Source of the DNA: a virus
Strand: one strand, 5' to 3'
IMG/VR virus record: IMGVR_UViG_3300034050_000451
Coordinates: 124,001-188,000 of that record
DNA length: 64,000 nt
Shown here: piece after piece, positions 1 through 8,285 of the stretch
How positions within the stretch are numbered: the first letter of the stretch is position 1
Layout of the letters: every line of letters begins with the position of its first letter
The notes under the pieces: generated by a model
What the model saw: only the letters and a program-made list of their open reading frames with translations
Told to the model about the DNA's origin: nothing
The model's database searches: none
Translations under genes and position numbers: made by a program

Positions 1-404
1 TTAATCCTAAGTAAAAACTTAGTATCAATTGTATTATTAACACCAGTACCAATAGCTGGTACTAATTGGTAAACCGATAATGTTGTAATTGCAGGTGATG
101 TTACTTTTGGAGTGTATCCTAAATATTGTGATAATGCAATAACATTTTCAATATCTTCCGCATGAACCATTAATGATTCCTTTAACGTATCATCAATGTA
201 ATATGAAAGTGAATCACCTATATACGATGCCATTTCAATGAACATCATACCAGGAGATGATTCATTAAAATCAGAATATGTTTTAGGGAAATAAGTTTTA
301 CTAAACTCTATTAAATTATTTCTAAAGTCCGTAAAATCTTTATTAAGGTATTTTATATCCTTACCCTTATTCTTAAAATTCTTATTTGTTTTAGTTATTG
401 CCAT
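1..404 (-). CDS. Baseplate wedge protein, T4 gp6-like (N-terminal fragment)
   Basis: The frame opens at an ATG at 404 and runs off the left edge without a stop, so only about 134 N-terminal residues are visible. The segment YLNKDFTDFRNNLIEF, followed by SPGMMFIEMASYIGDSL, is the typical start of T4 gp6/baseplate J-type wedge proteins. These join the gp25-like protein in forming the baseplate ring. It lies 6 bp downstream of the gp25-like gene in the same operon, the usual order in contractile-tail phages. Family assignment is from motif recognition; the rest of the protein is outside the window. Confidence 0.75.
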   Translation of the reverse strand, partial: MAITKTNKNFKNKGKDIKYLNKDFTDFRNNLIEFSKTYFPKTYSDFNESSPGMMFIEMASYIGDSLSYYIDDTLKESLMVHAEDIENVIALSQYLGYTPKVTSPAITTLSVYQLVPAIGTGVNNTIDTKFLLRI

Positions 405-410
405 ATTATA

Positions 411-839
411 TTATCCTTGTACATTAAATGTTACTTCATTTAAATCTACACTACCATTAACTTGAAACTTTAGTGAAATATTTATTTGATTCCTATCTTT
501 TAATGCATCTGTTTGTTCAACTACTATATCAGCTATTGTAACATAAGGTAGCCATTGTTCAAATGCCTCATTTATAGCATCCTCAATTTTGCCCTCAATA
601 TCATCATTATTAAAATCAAATAGTATTTCATGTAATCCACTACCAAATTCAGGTTGTAAAATTCTTTCACCTCTTTGTGTTAATAATAAATTTTTTATGT
701 TTGACTTTATTTGGTCGGTTGTATTATATGTTTGAGTGAATCCATTTCCTCCAATTTGAAGAGGCAAAGATATACCTATCGCATAATCATTGTACGTTTG
801 GGTATCTTTTACTATCTTTGAACCTAATTCAATTGCCAT
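411..839 (-). CDS. Baseplate wedge protein, GPW/gp25 family
   Basis: 142 residues, the normal size for the family. It has the GPW/gp25 core: a segment where the chain turns to TDQIKSNIKNLLLTQRGER, then LQPEFGSGLHEILFD. This matches the gp25 lysozyme-like fold that nucleates sheath assembly at the baseplate. It sits between the gp6-like wedge gene and a predicted accessory baseplate gene, all on one late transcript. Alternative identities are unlikely because the RGER..P.FG.GL signature is diagnostic. Confidence 0.9.
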   Translation of the reverse strand: MAIELGSKIVKDTQTYNDYAIGISLPLQIGGNGFTQTYNTTDQIKSNIKNLLLTQRGERILQPEFGSGLHEILFDFNNDDIEGKIEDAINEAFEQWLPYVTIADIVVEQTDALKDRNQINISLKFQVNGSVDLNEVTFNVQG

Positions 840-848
840 ATCTTATAA

Positions 849-1397
849 TTACATTCCAGGTCTCCAACCACCTTTTGATTTATCAAATGCTTTAACTAAT
901 GCTGAGTTATCTCTATTAAGAATTCTATCCAATCCAGCTAATCCAGTTGTTATACCCAATCCAGCTTTAGATGGACCTGAGCTCATATCACCATATCCCA
1001 TTTTTTCTGCTATATTTTGTGCACCCATTGTATGAACATCTGATGTATTAAAATTTAATGTTTTATATTCATCTCCCATTGGAGCCCCAGCGTATGGTGA
1101 TTCCGTATGTTGTGTTCCATTAAATGGCTGTGTTTGGTTTAACACTTCATTCAATAAAGGATTTTTACTTAACATTCTAGTTGGTTGTGGAGTATGTTGA
1201 ATACCCTCACTAACCTCATTATCCATAAATGTTGGTTGAGCAGGTTTTTTAGTTAGAGCTCCTCTTAATTGAGAATTCTCTCTTAATAACTTTTTCATTT
1301 CAGCCTTTACACCTTCTTTAACTAAGGTTGGTAATACGGCTTTTATTTCATCTTTAACAATAATTTGTATTGCTTTTACTAATTTATCAGTATCCAT
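849..1397 (-). CDS. Unknown structural-module protein
   Basis: 182 residues, no family recognised. The N-terminal 45 residues are a charged amphipathic helix (DTDKLVKAIQIIVKDEIK...). The rest is rich in Pro, Asn, Gln and Gly and looks disordered, ending in a basic Gly-Trp tail. The late-type promoter motif lies 27 bp upstream. Its position between wedge and hub genes suggests a virion or assembly-chaperone role; this is inference. Confidence 0.6.
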   Translation of the reverse strand: MDTDKLVKAIQIIVKDEIKAVLPTLVKEGVKAEMKKLLRENSQLRGALTKKPAQPTFMDNEVSEGIQHTPQPTRMLSKNPLLNEVLNQTQPFNGTQHTESPYAGAPMGDEYKTLNFNTSDVHTMGAQNIAEKMGYGDMSSGPSKAGLGITTGLAGLDRILNRDNSALVKAFDKSKGGWRPGM

Positions 1398-1423
1398 ACT
1401 TGTTTAGTTTTTATTCCCTTCAC

Positions 1424-1433
1424 TATAAATATC
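1424..1433 (-). promoter_or_regulatory. Late-type promoter motif
   Basis: GATATTTATA on the coding strand, 27 bp before the ATG at 1397. No TTG/-33 element. One of eight such motifs in the left 22 kb. Confidence 0.6.
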
Positions 1434-1477
1434 TTATTATAATTTTTTGGTTATTGAAGTGATAGGTACGTTATGTT

Positions 1478-2869
1478 CTATTTTTTTACACAAGGAGGTG
1501 GTATAACAAACCCATCATATTTTTTTGGTGCTTTTGAAAATACACCACATCCATTTCTATTAAATCCACCACCACCAGTGTTTCCTTCTATTGTTGTTAT
1601 TGAACCATTTGGTAAAACCGCTGATACAATTCCAATATGATGTGCATGTCCTGTCTTATCTGAATATATTACAGCTGCTCCTAATACTGGTTTAGATGAC
1701 CAATATCCTTTTGATTTTGCCCAAGATTTCCAACTTGCACAAGCTGCTGCTCCGGGTGGAGTTGGTAAACCGGCTTCTTTCCACCAAGTAGTTACAGCAC
1801 CCGCACACCAATAATAACCAGAACCAGATGATTTAACTTTCGCTTGATTATTTAATCCAGCAAATCCAATCATAGCATCAATTCTACCTGCTTTTGGTAA
1901 TTGCCTACCTCCAGTAAAACCACCATAGTTTTTACCAGGTGGAGTACCAGTTTCTAATATACCAATATCCTTTTTGGCCGCATTAACTACCTTAGCCCCA
2001 GCAGGACATTTAGCATCAGTTATTTCAGCCAATGCATCAACTTCCTCTTCAGTTAAATCAACATCAGCTGCGTTTTGTTCACCTGCTTCTAATTCTTCTT
2101 CTTTTAATGTAGCATATTCTGCAGCTGGTTCCCTTTCTTCTAATGAAAGTGTTTCATCATTAGCTTCTATTTCAGCTTCAGCTTTTTCAGCTTGAAATGA
2201 TTCAATTTGCTCAGGTGATAATGTTGTATCAGCTGCATTTTCAACCTTTGCTAATGCTACGGCAGCTGCTGCAGCTATAGCGGGTACTGATACCGATGGT
2301 GAAGATGGTGGTACCATATATCCAGTCCAAGGTAAAATACCCGGAGCTGGTAATGGTGATGGTACGGCTGGGTATAATGATGTAGTTTGTACAACTCCAG
2401 ATACCGTTGTTAAATGAATCGTTGCTGCCAAAATGAATTGGTCAACAATTAATCCAGTATTATCATTTGGTGGTATTGGTGGTTGTGGAGTCCAAACTCC
2501 AGGGTTTACAACCAAATTAGATATAACCGCAACGTTTTGAACCGAACCGGGTGCAGGTATCATTGGTATTGGATAATTGTTCATAATCCCACCGGCCCAA
2601 TAAGCTTGTACACCTTTTCCAAATTCACTAACTAAACTAAAAGCAGGTGAGTTAGATGCTTGTCCTTGATATAATGAAATTTTAAATAAATTTTCCATTA
2701 CAGATGTATTTCCATTTTGAAGAGAAACCATATGAAGTAAATCCTTACCTGCTTTTATGGCTTTATCATACTCAGTTGCCCATAGGTTCGCTACAAAGTC
2801 AATATCCTCTATATTCTCAGGTGAATTTGCTTTATTTAATATGTTTGATTTAAAAGTTGCCCAAGACAT
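1478..2869 (-). CDS. Tail-associated CHAP-domain peptidoglycan hydrolase
   Basis: 463 residues. The N-terminal half resembles a phage structural domain. The middle is an Ala/Glu-rich, probably coiled or flexible linker (about residues 195-290). The C-terminal about 165 residues form a CHAP amidase/endopeptidase: nucleophile Cys in YYWCAGAV, catalytic His in HAHHIGIV, then a TIEGNTGGGG segment typical of CHAP. It would cut peptidoglycan during infection. The gene follows the hub/spike gene directly, with its ATG adjacent to that stop, consistent with a baseplate-mounted lysin rather than a free endolysin. No signal peptide. Confidence 0.8.
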   Translation of the reverse strand: MSWATFKSNILNKANSPENIEDIDFVANLWATEYDKAIKAGKDLLHMVSLQNGNTSVMENLFKISLYQGQASNSPAFSLVSEFGKGVQAYWAGGIMNNYPIPMIPAPGSVQNVAVISNLVVNPGVWTPQPPIPPNDNTGLIVDQFILAATIHLTTVSGVVQTTSLYPAVPSPLPAPGILPWTGYMVPPSSPSVSVPAIAAAAAVALAKVENAADTTLSPEQIESFQAEKAEAEIEANDETLSLEEREPAAEYATLKEEELEAGEQNAADVDLTEEEVDALAEITDAKCPAGAKVVNAAKKDIGILETGTPPGKNYGGFTGGRQLPKAGRIDAMIGFAGLNNQAKVKSSGSGYYWCAGAVTTWWKEAGLPTPPGAAACASWKSWAKSKGYWSSKPVLGAAVIYSDKTGHAHHIGIVSAVLPNGSITTIEGNTGGGGFNRNGCGVFSKAPKKYDGFVIPPPCVKK

Positions 2870-4102
2870 TTATGATGTTTTATTTAGAGTACTTAAAAAT
2901 TCTTTAAGTCTTGATTTAATAGAGTTAAAATCTGCAATATTTGTTGGGCCTGTTGCTGATGGGCCTGATGGTGTTAAATATATTTGTGCTACAATAGCAT
3001 CAATTAATTCTTCCATTAATCCCAATAGAGTTTCTCCTCTAACTAATGATTCCAAATCAACATTACCAATATTAACTTTACCATTATTAGTATTTAAGTT
3101 TATATCCTTATCGTTTGTTAAAACGTTAATATTATCACCAACACTTACTTCAATCCCAAGCTTATTATCAATTGATAATGTACCATCTGAAATAAAACCA
3201 TAATTTTTCTTAGAATAGAAAATCATTTCAGATGTCTTTGCTGAAAATATTAATCTATCAGAATTTATTAGGATTTGATTTCCTTTTAAATCAGATGGGT
3301 AACTTTTAAATGCCGATGGTTTGGTTTCAAAATCAGATGTACCAGAATCAGAAACAGTACCAGGTTGAAATGGTAATTGATATTCGTTACTACCAAATAC
3401 AATTACACTACCATCTCTATTTACATCCTCTTCAGTTGATTTAGTATTATCCTCTTTTAAACTTATTGAGTTTTCAATATTTCTAATAGTAATTGTTGGT
3501 GAGAATGAATTATCAGGATTGTTATATCCAGAAAATCTAATTGATTGTCCGAAACGGCTTTCAATTGTAGTATCACCCTCATATAACTTTAATTTATGCA
3601 AATTACCATTTGCTTTAAAGTATTTACCATATCCATCTAATTCTTCAGATTCAGCATTACTTCTAACTATCCCAGTTGATTGAACTTTTCCATAACTAGC
3701 ACTTTTATTTACAGAACTTTTATCAGTTGGTTTTGCTGATTTTATTGTAGTCTCTTCCGAATTTATATTTGGTGTAGCCGATTTACCAATACGTTCATAA
3801 TACGTTGCACCACCAGCTCCACTTACAATGTTTACAACTTCATTTATAGTTGGTAATGAATTATAATTTAGATTTTTTGGAAAAGCAACAGACTCAGCAG
3901 TTCCTTTATTACTACCACCTTGTGATTTATATTGAATTGCGCCTATATAAATAGCTTTATCACCATTTGGAATTTCTAAATCAGTTAATACAGAATCATC
4001 TGAATTTAAAATTACATGATATACTATACCCGTTGTAGATGTGGGTGCTCCACCCTTACCACCACTTTGATTTGCTCTAACTGATGAATTTCTATCAAAC
4101 AT
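2870..4102 (-). CDS. Baseplate hub/spike protein, gp5/VgrG-like
   Basis: 410 residues. An N-terminal OB-fold-like region carries the ESRFGQSIRFSGYN pattern seen in gp5/VgrG-type spikes. The C-terminal part is a run of short alternating beta segments (ILINSDRLIFSAKTSEMIFYSK and similar, then GKVNIGN), the usual look of a beta-helical spike stem. It ends in a helical tail. The following gene is the CHAP lysin. Such proteins form the central membrane-piercing tip. Assignment rests on repeats and gene order. Confidence 0.65.
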   Translation of the reverse strand: MFDRNSSVRANQSGGKGGAPTSTTGIVYHVILNSDDSVLTDLEIPNGDKAIYIGAIQYKSQGGSNKGTAESVAFPKNLNYNSLPTINEVVNIVSGAGGATYYERIGKSATPNINSEETTIKSAKPTDKSSVNKSASYGKVQSTGIVRSNAESEELDGYGKYFKANGNLHKLKLYEGDTTIESRFGQSIRFSGYNNPDNSFSPTITIRNIENSISLKEDNTKSTEEDVNRDGSVIVFGSNEYQLPFQPGTVSDSGTSDFETKPSAFKSYPSDLKGNQILINSDRLIFSAKTSEMIFYSKKNYGFISDGTLSIDNKLGIEVSVGDNINVLTNDKDINLNTNNGKVNIGNVDLESLVRGETLLGLMEELIDAIVAQIYLTPSGPSATGPTNIADFNSIKSRLKEFLSTLNKTS

Positions 4103-4103
4103 A

Positions 4104-4499
4104 CTACTTTTGTATTTTTTGTTTTAACTCTTCTACATCATTCTGAATAGAATCAATACGTTCTACTTCCTCTTGCACTTCTTCAATCTCTGCTAACAAT
4201 TGTTCTCTTTCGGCTGCTGATAAGAATCCATCCTCACCATCATTCTTTTGATTTGCCAACATTATACGTTGTGCTATTGTTGCTAATTTAATTAATTGGT
4301 CATCATTTCTAACGGATGAATCAATTAAATCTTTTAAGATTGGACCAACTACCGCCATATCACCAGCGTGTCTAATCGTTTTCCTCATTTCAGCAATAAG
4401 TTCTGAAATATGTTTCTTTTTGGTGATTTGGTTCGTGTAAATATCCTCAAATAACCCACTTAGGTTCTTTCCAGGAAATAATTCAAAATCTATTGACAT
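4104..4499 (-). CDS. Unknown coiled-coil structural-module protein
   Basis: 131 residues, highly helical. The last 45 residues (AEREQLLAEIEEVQEEVERID...) are a strong coiled coil. It is the first gene of the hub operon, with a late-type motif 28 bp upstream of the ATG. A tail or baseplate chaperone is possible; no family recognised. Confidence 0.6.
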   Translation of the reverse strand: MSIDFELFPGKNLSGLFEDIYTNQITKKKHISELIAEMRKTIRHAGDMAVVGPILKDLIDSSVRNDDQLIKLATIAQRIMLANQKNDGEDGFLSAAEREQLLAEIEEVQEEVERIDSIQNDVEELKQKIQK

Positions 4500-4526
4500 A
4501 CTTTATTGGTATATATTGTTTATATA

Positions 4527-4536
4527 TATAAATATC
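4527..4536 (-). promoter_or_regulatory. Late-type promoter motif
   Basis: GATATTTATA, 28 bp before the ATG at 4499, leading the hub/lysin operon. Confidence 0.6.
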
Positions 4537-4555
4537 AATAAAGTAAAAAGTGATT

Positions 4556-5350
4556 TTAATTTGAAAGTTTAGTAACTACAATTTTGATTTTAGGAGTATA
4601 TCCGTTTGGTAGGTCTCTTTTAATTCCCTCAAACGATTCTATTTGATTTTCTCTAAAAGTTAGCTTTAAAACTTTGTTTGTTAAATCTAAAAGTAATTGT
4701 GATGATGTAACCATTTTATTGGTATCTCTCATCATATTTAGATTAGAAGAATGTTTGTATAATTTTTTTCTCATCAATGGTAAGATATCATCTACCTTTT
4801 CAGCACGAGTCATCATTTTTTCAGCTGACATTTTCCTTAATTTTGATGATAAGTAATCAGGCCCTTCTATATATCCAGCCCCATGATGTAAGTGTCCGTG
4901 ATTTGTTCTAACTACATCTCCATCAGTATGCAATTCAAACTTAGGATTATGCTTTGATGTTGTTTCAATTGATATCATTTTATGTGGAGTAGATATAAAG
5001 GTATGTCCTTTAATTCCACCATCAAATGTTATAGCTGAATTTACTACATCTTTAATGGTTTTCTTAGATAATGCGGTACGAATCTTATTACCATCTTTAG
5101 AAGGTTTACCACCTTTTTTAACGATTTTCTTTTCGTTCTCATCATACCCAACCATAAGTGCAGTATTAACTAAACCAATACCATACTCATTTAGGCCTTC
5201 AGACCAATCGGTAACAGTATCTCTTAGATATGCAACCTCAACACCATTGATAACAGTGTGAACTATCTCTAATGAGGGTTTATAAGCCCTATCTCTATTT
5301 TTGGCTAATATTTTAGAACCATCGATAGACTTACTAACAATTATACACAT
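4556..5350 (-). CDS. Ntn-hydrolase, C45/choloylglycine-hydrolase-like
   Basis: 264 residues beginning Met-Cys. Cys2 would become the N-terminal nucleophile once Met is removed, as in penicillin V acylase, acyltransferase and bile-salt hydrolase relatives. The KNRDR motif at about residues 17-21 matches the conserved NRD signature, and GLNEYGIGLVN fits the second family block. The predicted reaction is hydrolysis of a linear amide bond; the substrate is unknown. A late-type motif lies 42 bp upstream. Its place beside the baseplate genes is unusual and suggests a virion-maturation or host-envelope role. Confidence 0.7.
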   Translation of the reverse strand: MCIIVSKSIDGSKILAKNRDRAYKPSLEIVHTVINGVEVAYLRDTVTDWSEGLNEYGIGLVNTALMVGYDENEKKIVKKGGKPSKDGNKIRTALSKKTIKDVVNSAITFDGGIKGHTFISTPHKMISIETTSKHNPKFELHTDGDVVRTNHGHLHHGAGYIEGPDYLSSKLRKMSAEKMMTRAEKVDDILPLMRKKLYKHSSNLNMMRDTNKMVTSSQLLLDLTNKVLKLTFRENQIESFEGIKRDLPNGYTPKIKIVVTKLSN

Positions 5351-5391
5351 ATGAGTTTTCCCAATTGGATGGGAGCCGTTTTAATTACTGA

Positions 5392-5401
5392 TATAAATAT
5401 C
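5392..5401 (-). promoter_or_regulatory. Late-type promoter motif
   Basis: GATATTTATA, 42 bp before the Ntn-hydrolase ATG. Confidence 0.55.
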
Positions 5402-5416
5402 TAATTTAAAAATAAA

Positions 5417-5557
5417 TTATCTACCCTGTCCCCTATAAGATTTCTTATAATGCTTAGAGGTTTTTGAATTAGATGTTCTTGTTTTAGAATGAATACCCGG
5501 ATTTGATACTTTTTTCTTTACTCTAATTGTAGTGCTTGTTGAACTTGCTTTTGCCAT
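5417..5557 (-). CDS. Small basic protein, unknown
   Basis: 46 residues, very rich in Lys, Arg, Ser and Thr (KKKVSNPGIHSKTRTSNSKT...), ending YRGQGR. A late-type motif lies 22 bp upstream of the ATG, supporting a real gene. The composition suggests nucleic-acid or virion binding. No family recognised. Confidence 0.65.
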   Translation of the reverse strand: MAKASSTSTTIRVKKKVSNPGIHSKTRTSNSKTSKHYKKSYRGQGR

Positions 5558-5578
5558 AATATATTGAGGTTAATTTTT

Positions 5579-5588
5579 TATAAATATA
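5579..5588 (-). promoter_or_regulatory. Late-type promoter motif
   Basis: TATATTTATA, 22 bp before the small basic protein gene. Confidence 0.55.
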
Positions 5589-5621
5589 TGTATAAATTTG
5601 AAACATCAACTTGACAAAAAA

Positions 5622-5645
5622 AAAGTGATAATTTCTTATCACTTT
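5622..5645 (-). terminator. Rho-independent terminator
   Basis: 10-bp stem AAAGTGATAA/TTATCACTTT with 4-nt loop and U-tract, after the sigma gene on its upstream neighbour side. Confidence 0.85.
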
Positions 5646-5670
5646 ATAAATTTATTTGTAATGTAACATA

Positions 5671-6387
5671 TTAGTATGCGAAAAAGTCCATTTCATCTGC
5701 TTTTGAAACTGTACCATAATCCAAATATTCATTTAACATTCTTATTTGATGTTCCTTCATTACATTAACAACCTTTGTAATATAATGCGTTTTACAATCT
5801 GTCATTTCTCTTATTAAGAGATATAAATGTTTTTTGTTAAAATTTTCAATATTTTGACTTCTACGGAACAATTCTAATATTGCATCTGCAATTTGAATAT
5901 CTCTTTTCTTAGTGAATACATTAGTTAAATTAGTATCCCAATAATTAAGCATTAAATCTTTAAATTCATTATACTCATCACCTCTTTGAGTTTCGTAAAA
6001 ATCATTTTCAGGATTCCAACTTTCAGGCATTTCTGATAATAATGATGTTTTCTTAAATCGTTTGTAATTTGAATTATTATTTAATATTAAATAATTTTTA
6101 GCAACAATAGAAAAATATGAGAATGCTTTTCCCCTACCTTCTTTAAACATATGAATTTTTTGAATTAGAATCGCAACAACTTCACATTGTACATCTTCTT
6201 TAGGTACATCAAAATATGTAAACTTAAATGTGTTTAAAATATTCTCTGCTAATTTTTCAAAGGGATATTGTATCCTATCTTTATATAATTGATTTTTTTC
6301 CCTATCGGAAATTGATTTATTATACGCAACGATAGCATCTTCGGTATCTTGCGTAAAATACATTTTATTTTTTCTTGGTCTTGGCAT
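5671..6387 (-). CDS. Late-transcription sigma factor, T4 gp55-like
   Basis: 238 residues. The segment KGRGKAFSYFSIVAKNYLI-like (about residues 93-113) corresponds to sigma-70 region 2 as found in T4 gp55, where it contacts the core polymerase and the -10 element. The C-terminal helical part would hold a short downstream domain. No region 4 is evident, as in gp55. A terminator (5622-5645) follows. It is the obvious candidate to recognise the second promoter class seen upstream of structural genes. Confidence 0.75.
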   Translation of the reverse strand: MPRPRKNKMYFTQDTEDAIVAYNKSISDREKNQLYKDRIQYPFEKLAENILNTFKFTYFDVPKEDVQCEVVAILIQKIHMFKEGRGKAFSYFSIVAKNYLILNNNSNYKRFKKTSLLSEMPESWNPENDFYETQRGDEYNEFKDLMLNYWDTNLTNVFTKKRDIQIADAILELFRRSQNIENFNKKHLYLLIREMTDCKTHYITKVVNVMKEHQIRMLNEYLDYGTVSKADEMDFFAY

Positions 6388-6389
6388 TT

Positions 6390-6656
6390 CTATAAAGTGT
6401 TTTTATATTTTTCAATAATATCCTTTAGCTCAGTAAATACCGTGCCAACTTCATCATCTGATTCAAATGAACCCCTTAAATCAATTGCTCTCATATCTTC
6501 CAACATGGTTTCAAATTTTTCTAATGTATATTCATTTAATTCATAATAATCCGTTTGCGCCTGTTCAATTTGACTTACTAATTCTATTCCCCTAAGAATC
6601 AGTACCACATTTACAACTAATGATAATAACAGTAAAGTAAATAAGATTGCTTCCAT
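6390..6656 (-). CDS. Small membrane-anchored protein
   Basis: 88 residues. An N-terminal transmembrane helix (LFTLLLLSLVVNVVLIL) precedes an acidic soluble tail. First gene of the operon that continues into the sigma factor, from the host-type promoter at 6673-6703. Function unknown. Confidence 0.6.
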   Translation of the reverse strand: MEAILFTLLLLSLVVNVVLILRGIELVSQIEQAQTDYYELNEYTLEKFETMLEDMRAIDLRGSFESDDEVGTVFTELKDIIEKYKNTL

Positions 6657-6672
6657 ATATTTTATATTTTAG

Positions 6673-6703
6673 TAAAGATACAAAAAATAATTGATATATC
6701 CAA
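6673..6703 (-). promoter_or_regulatory. Host-type promoter
   Basis: TTG-N20-TATCTTTA before the operon leading to the sigma factor. Confidence 0.8.
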
Positions 6704-6710
6704 ATTTATT

Positions 6711-6923
6711 TTAAGCCTCTCCGATTGGGCCGTTGAATAAATTAGAATAATCTATATCATTTCTTTCTATTGTTTTTAATTGATTTTGTAATTTTTGTAT
6801 TTTAGCCAAAACAACTTTATCAAATTTATCTTTATCAATTACATCATTTTCAAATAATTCTTCTAATAAAGTATCTAATATAACTTCTAATGTTATTACT
6901 TTACTTATCAATAATTCTTCCAT
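6711..6923 (-). CDS. Unknown small protein
   Basis: 70 residues, helical and acidic at the N-terminus (EELLISKVITLEVILDTLLEELF). Lies 1 bp before the next gene's stop, so it is translationally linked to the small cluster 6711-7902. No family recognised. Confidence 0.5.
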   Translation of the reverse strand: MEELLISKVITLEVILDTLLEELFENDVIDKDKFDKVVLAKIQKLQNQLKTIERNDIDYSNLFNGPIGEA

Positions 6924-6924
6924 A

Positions 6925-7176
6925 TTAAAATGTTAATGAACCAGTTAATTGTCCAATTGATTTAATAAATTGCTTAAACTCTCTATCCGATTCAGATTCA
7001 TAATCCGTATCTCCAAATGATTTTTTAATTGTATAATCGGTATATCCCATAGCTGATGCCATTCGTACACACATAATTTTAAATTCAAAAATATTCATAT
7101 CATCGGGTACATCAAATGATATGTTCTTTGCTTCTCTATTTAAAGGTTCTTCGGATTTGTATGATAATATTGCCAT
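6925..7176 (-). CDS. Unknown small protein
   Basis: 83 residues. Pattern NISFDVPDDMNIFEFKIMCVRMASAMGY suggests a compact alpha/beta fold. Tightly packed between two other unknown genes. No family recognised. Confidence 0.5.
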   Translation of the reverse strand: MAILSYKSEEPLNREAKNISFDVPDDMNIFEFKIMCVRMASAMGYTDYTIKKSFGDTDYESESDREFKQFIKSIGQLTGSLTF

Positions 7177-7178
7177 AA

Positions 7179-7748
7179 CTATACTAATTGATAACCCTTA
7201 GATATTAAAGATTGTGCGTTTTTAAATTTAATAAACGCCATATCACCATTCGGCCCCTGTAACATTACTTTATCATTTCTACCAGGTTGTTTGGTTGAAA
7301 TTACTTGGGTTGTATATCTACGAAGTTCTGAATTAATATCAATTCCATCAATAGCATCAATTAATCGTTGAGCTAATATACATTCAAATAAACCCATATC
7401 TTCCATAAGGTCTTGTTCGGTTTTCCAAGTTTCCTTATCTGCTGAAAATTCAACTATACCCAAATTATCCGTATTAACTTTAAATGATGTATGTCTAATT
7501 GTTTTTCTTGTTTTTTCTTTGTTACTATCTTTTTCAAAGTACAAAACTAATTTATCAGATTTTTCAGTAACTGTTGGATTTACCAATGTTAATGGTGCAT
7601 CTTCAACTAACCTTAATGTAATAATTCTTTTGTCCATATCCACATCATGTGATGTAAATGAAATACCTTTTAATTTTGATATCTTATTATTATAATCACT
7701 TAGTTCATCATTTGTAACTGGTGATTGTTTAATCAATTTTACTTTCAT
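7179..7748 (-). CDS. Unknown protein
   Basis: 189 residues, mixed alpha/beta with a basic N-terminus. No signal, membrane segment or known motif. Its first 20 bp overlap the end of the upstream small gene. No function can be named. Confidence 0.5.
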   Translation of the reverse strand: MKVKLIKQSPVTNDELSDYNNKISKLKGISFTSHDVDMDKRIITLRLVEDAPLTLVNPTVTEKSDKLVLYFEKDSNKEKTRKTIRHTSFKVNTDNLGIVEFSADKETWKTEQDLMEDMGLFECILAQRLIDAIDGIDINSELRRYTTQVISTKQPGRNDKVMLQGPNGDMAFIKFKNAQSLISKGYQLV

Positions 7749-7902
7749 AATATTCTTTAATTTTATTTTCTAAATACTCAATTGAATCAGAATTTCCTAT
7801 AAATCCCATATACTTTATATAGTAACGAATATTAGTTGGATTTGTTTCTAACTCTTTTTTTAATACATCTAACTCAGGTAAATATTTTGTTATATATGTC
7901 AT
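7729..7902 (-). CDS. Unknown small protein
   Basis: 57 residues (MTYITKYLPELDVLKK...). Start overlaps the stop of the cupin gene by four bases (ATGA), and its end overlaps the next gene, so it fits the operon exactly. Function unknown. Confidence 0.55.
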   Translation of the reverse strand: MTYITKYLPELDVLKKELETNPTNIRYYIKYMGFIGNSDSIEYLENKIKEYYESKID

Positions 7903-8285
7903 AGTAAATCCTCCGGACTTTGTCTATAAATTCTATATGAATCTTCATCAAAATGTTCTGTTGATACTTCAAATATAATTGAGTTATCTTCTAATGCGAT
8001 TAACTGATGAGGTAAACCCCGTTCAATTAAAACTGATTGACCCCTCTCTAATGTAGTACCTTCTAATTTCCCATTTTCAACATCAATCCAATTAAATTGG
8101 AATCTTCCTTCTTGAACATACCAACTTTCTTTTTTAATCAAATGGTAATGCATAGAAAACCTATTTCTATCTTTTGTAAACACTAATAGTTTACCACAAT
8201 ATTCATTGTCATTATGAACCCATAGTTCATAACCCCATTTCTTTTCTACTCTTTTTGGAGTATTGATGTTTACTTTTATTTCCAT
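7899..8285 (-). CDS. Cupin protein, mannose-6-phosphate isomerase-type
   Basis: 128 residues. Opens with VEKKWGYELWV, the start of the type II phosphomannose isomerase/cupin family. The double-stranded beta-helix metal motif is visible as FSMHYHLIKKESWYVQEGR, and a second block as GLPHQLIALED. It probably binds a metal and acts on, or simply binds, a phosphorylated sugar. It overlaps the UV endonuclease gene by one base. Isomerase activity is not provable from sequence. Confidence 0.75.
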   Translation of the reverse strand: MEIKVNINTPKRVEKKWGYELWVHNDNEYCGKLLVFTKDRNRFSMHYHLIKKESWYVQEGRFQFNWIDVENGKLEGTTLERGQSVLIERGLPHQLIALEDNSIIFEVSTEHFDEDSYRIYRQSPEDLL

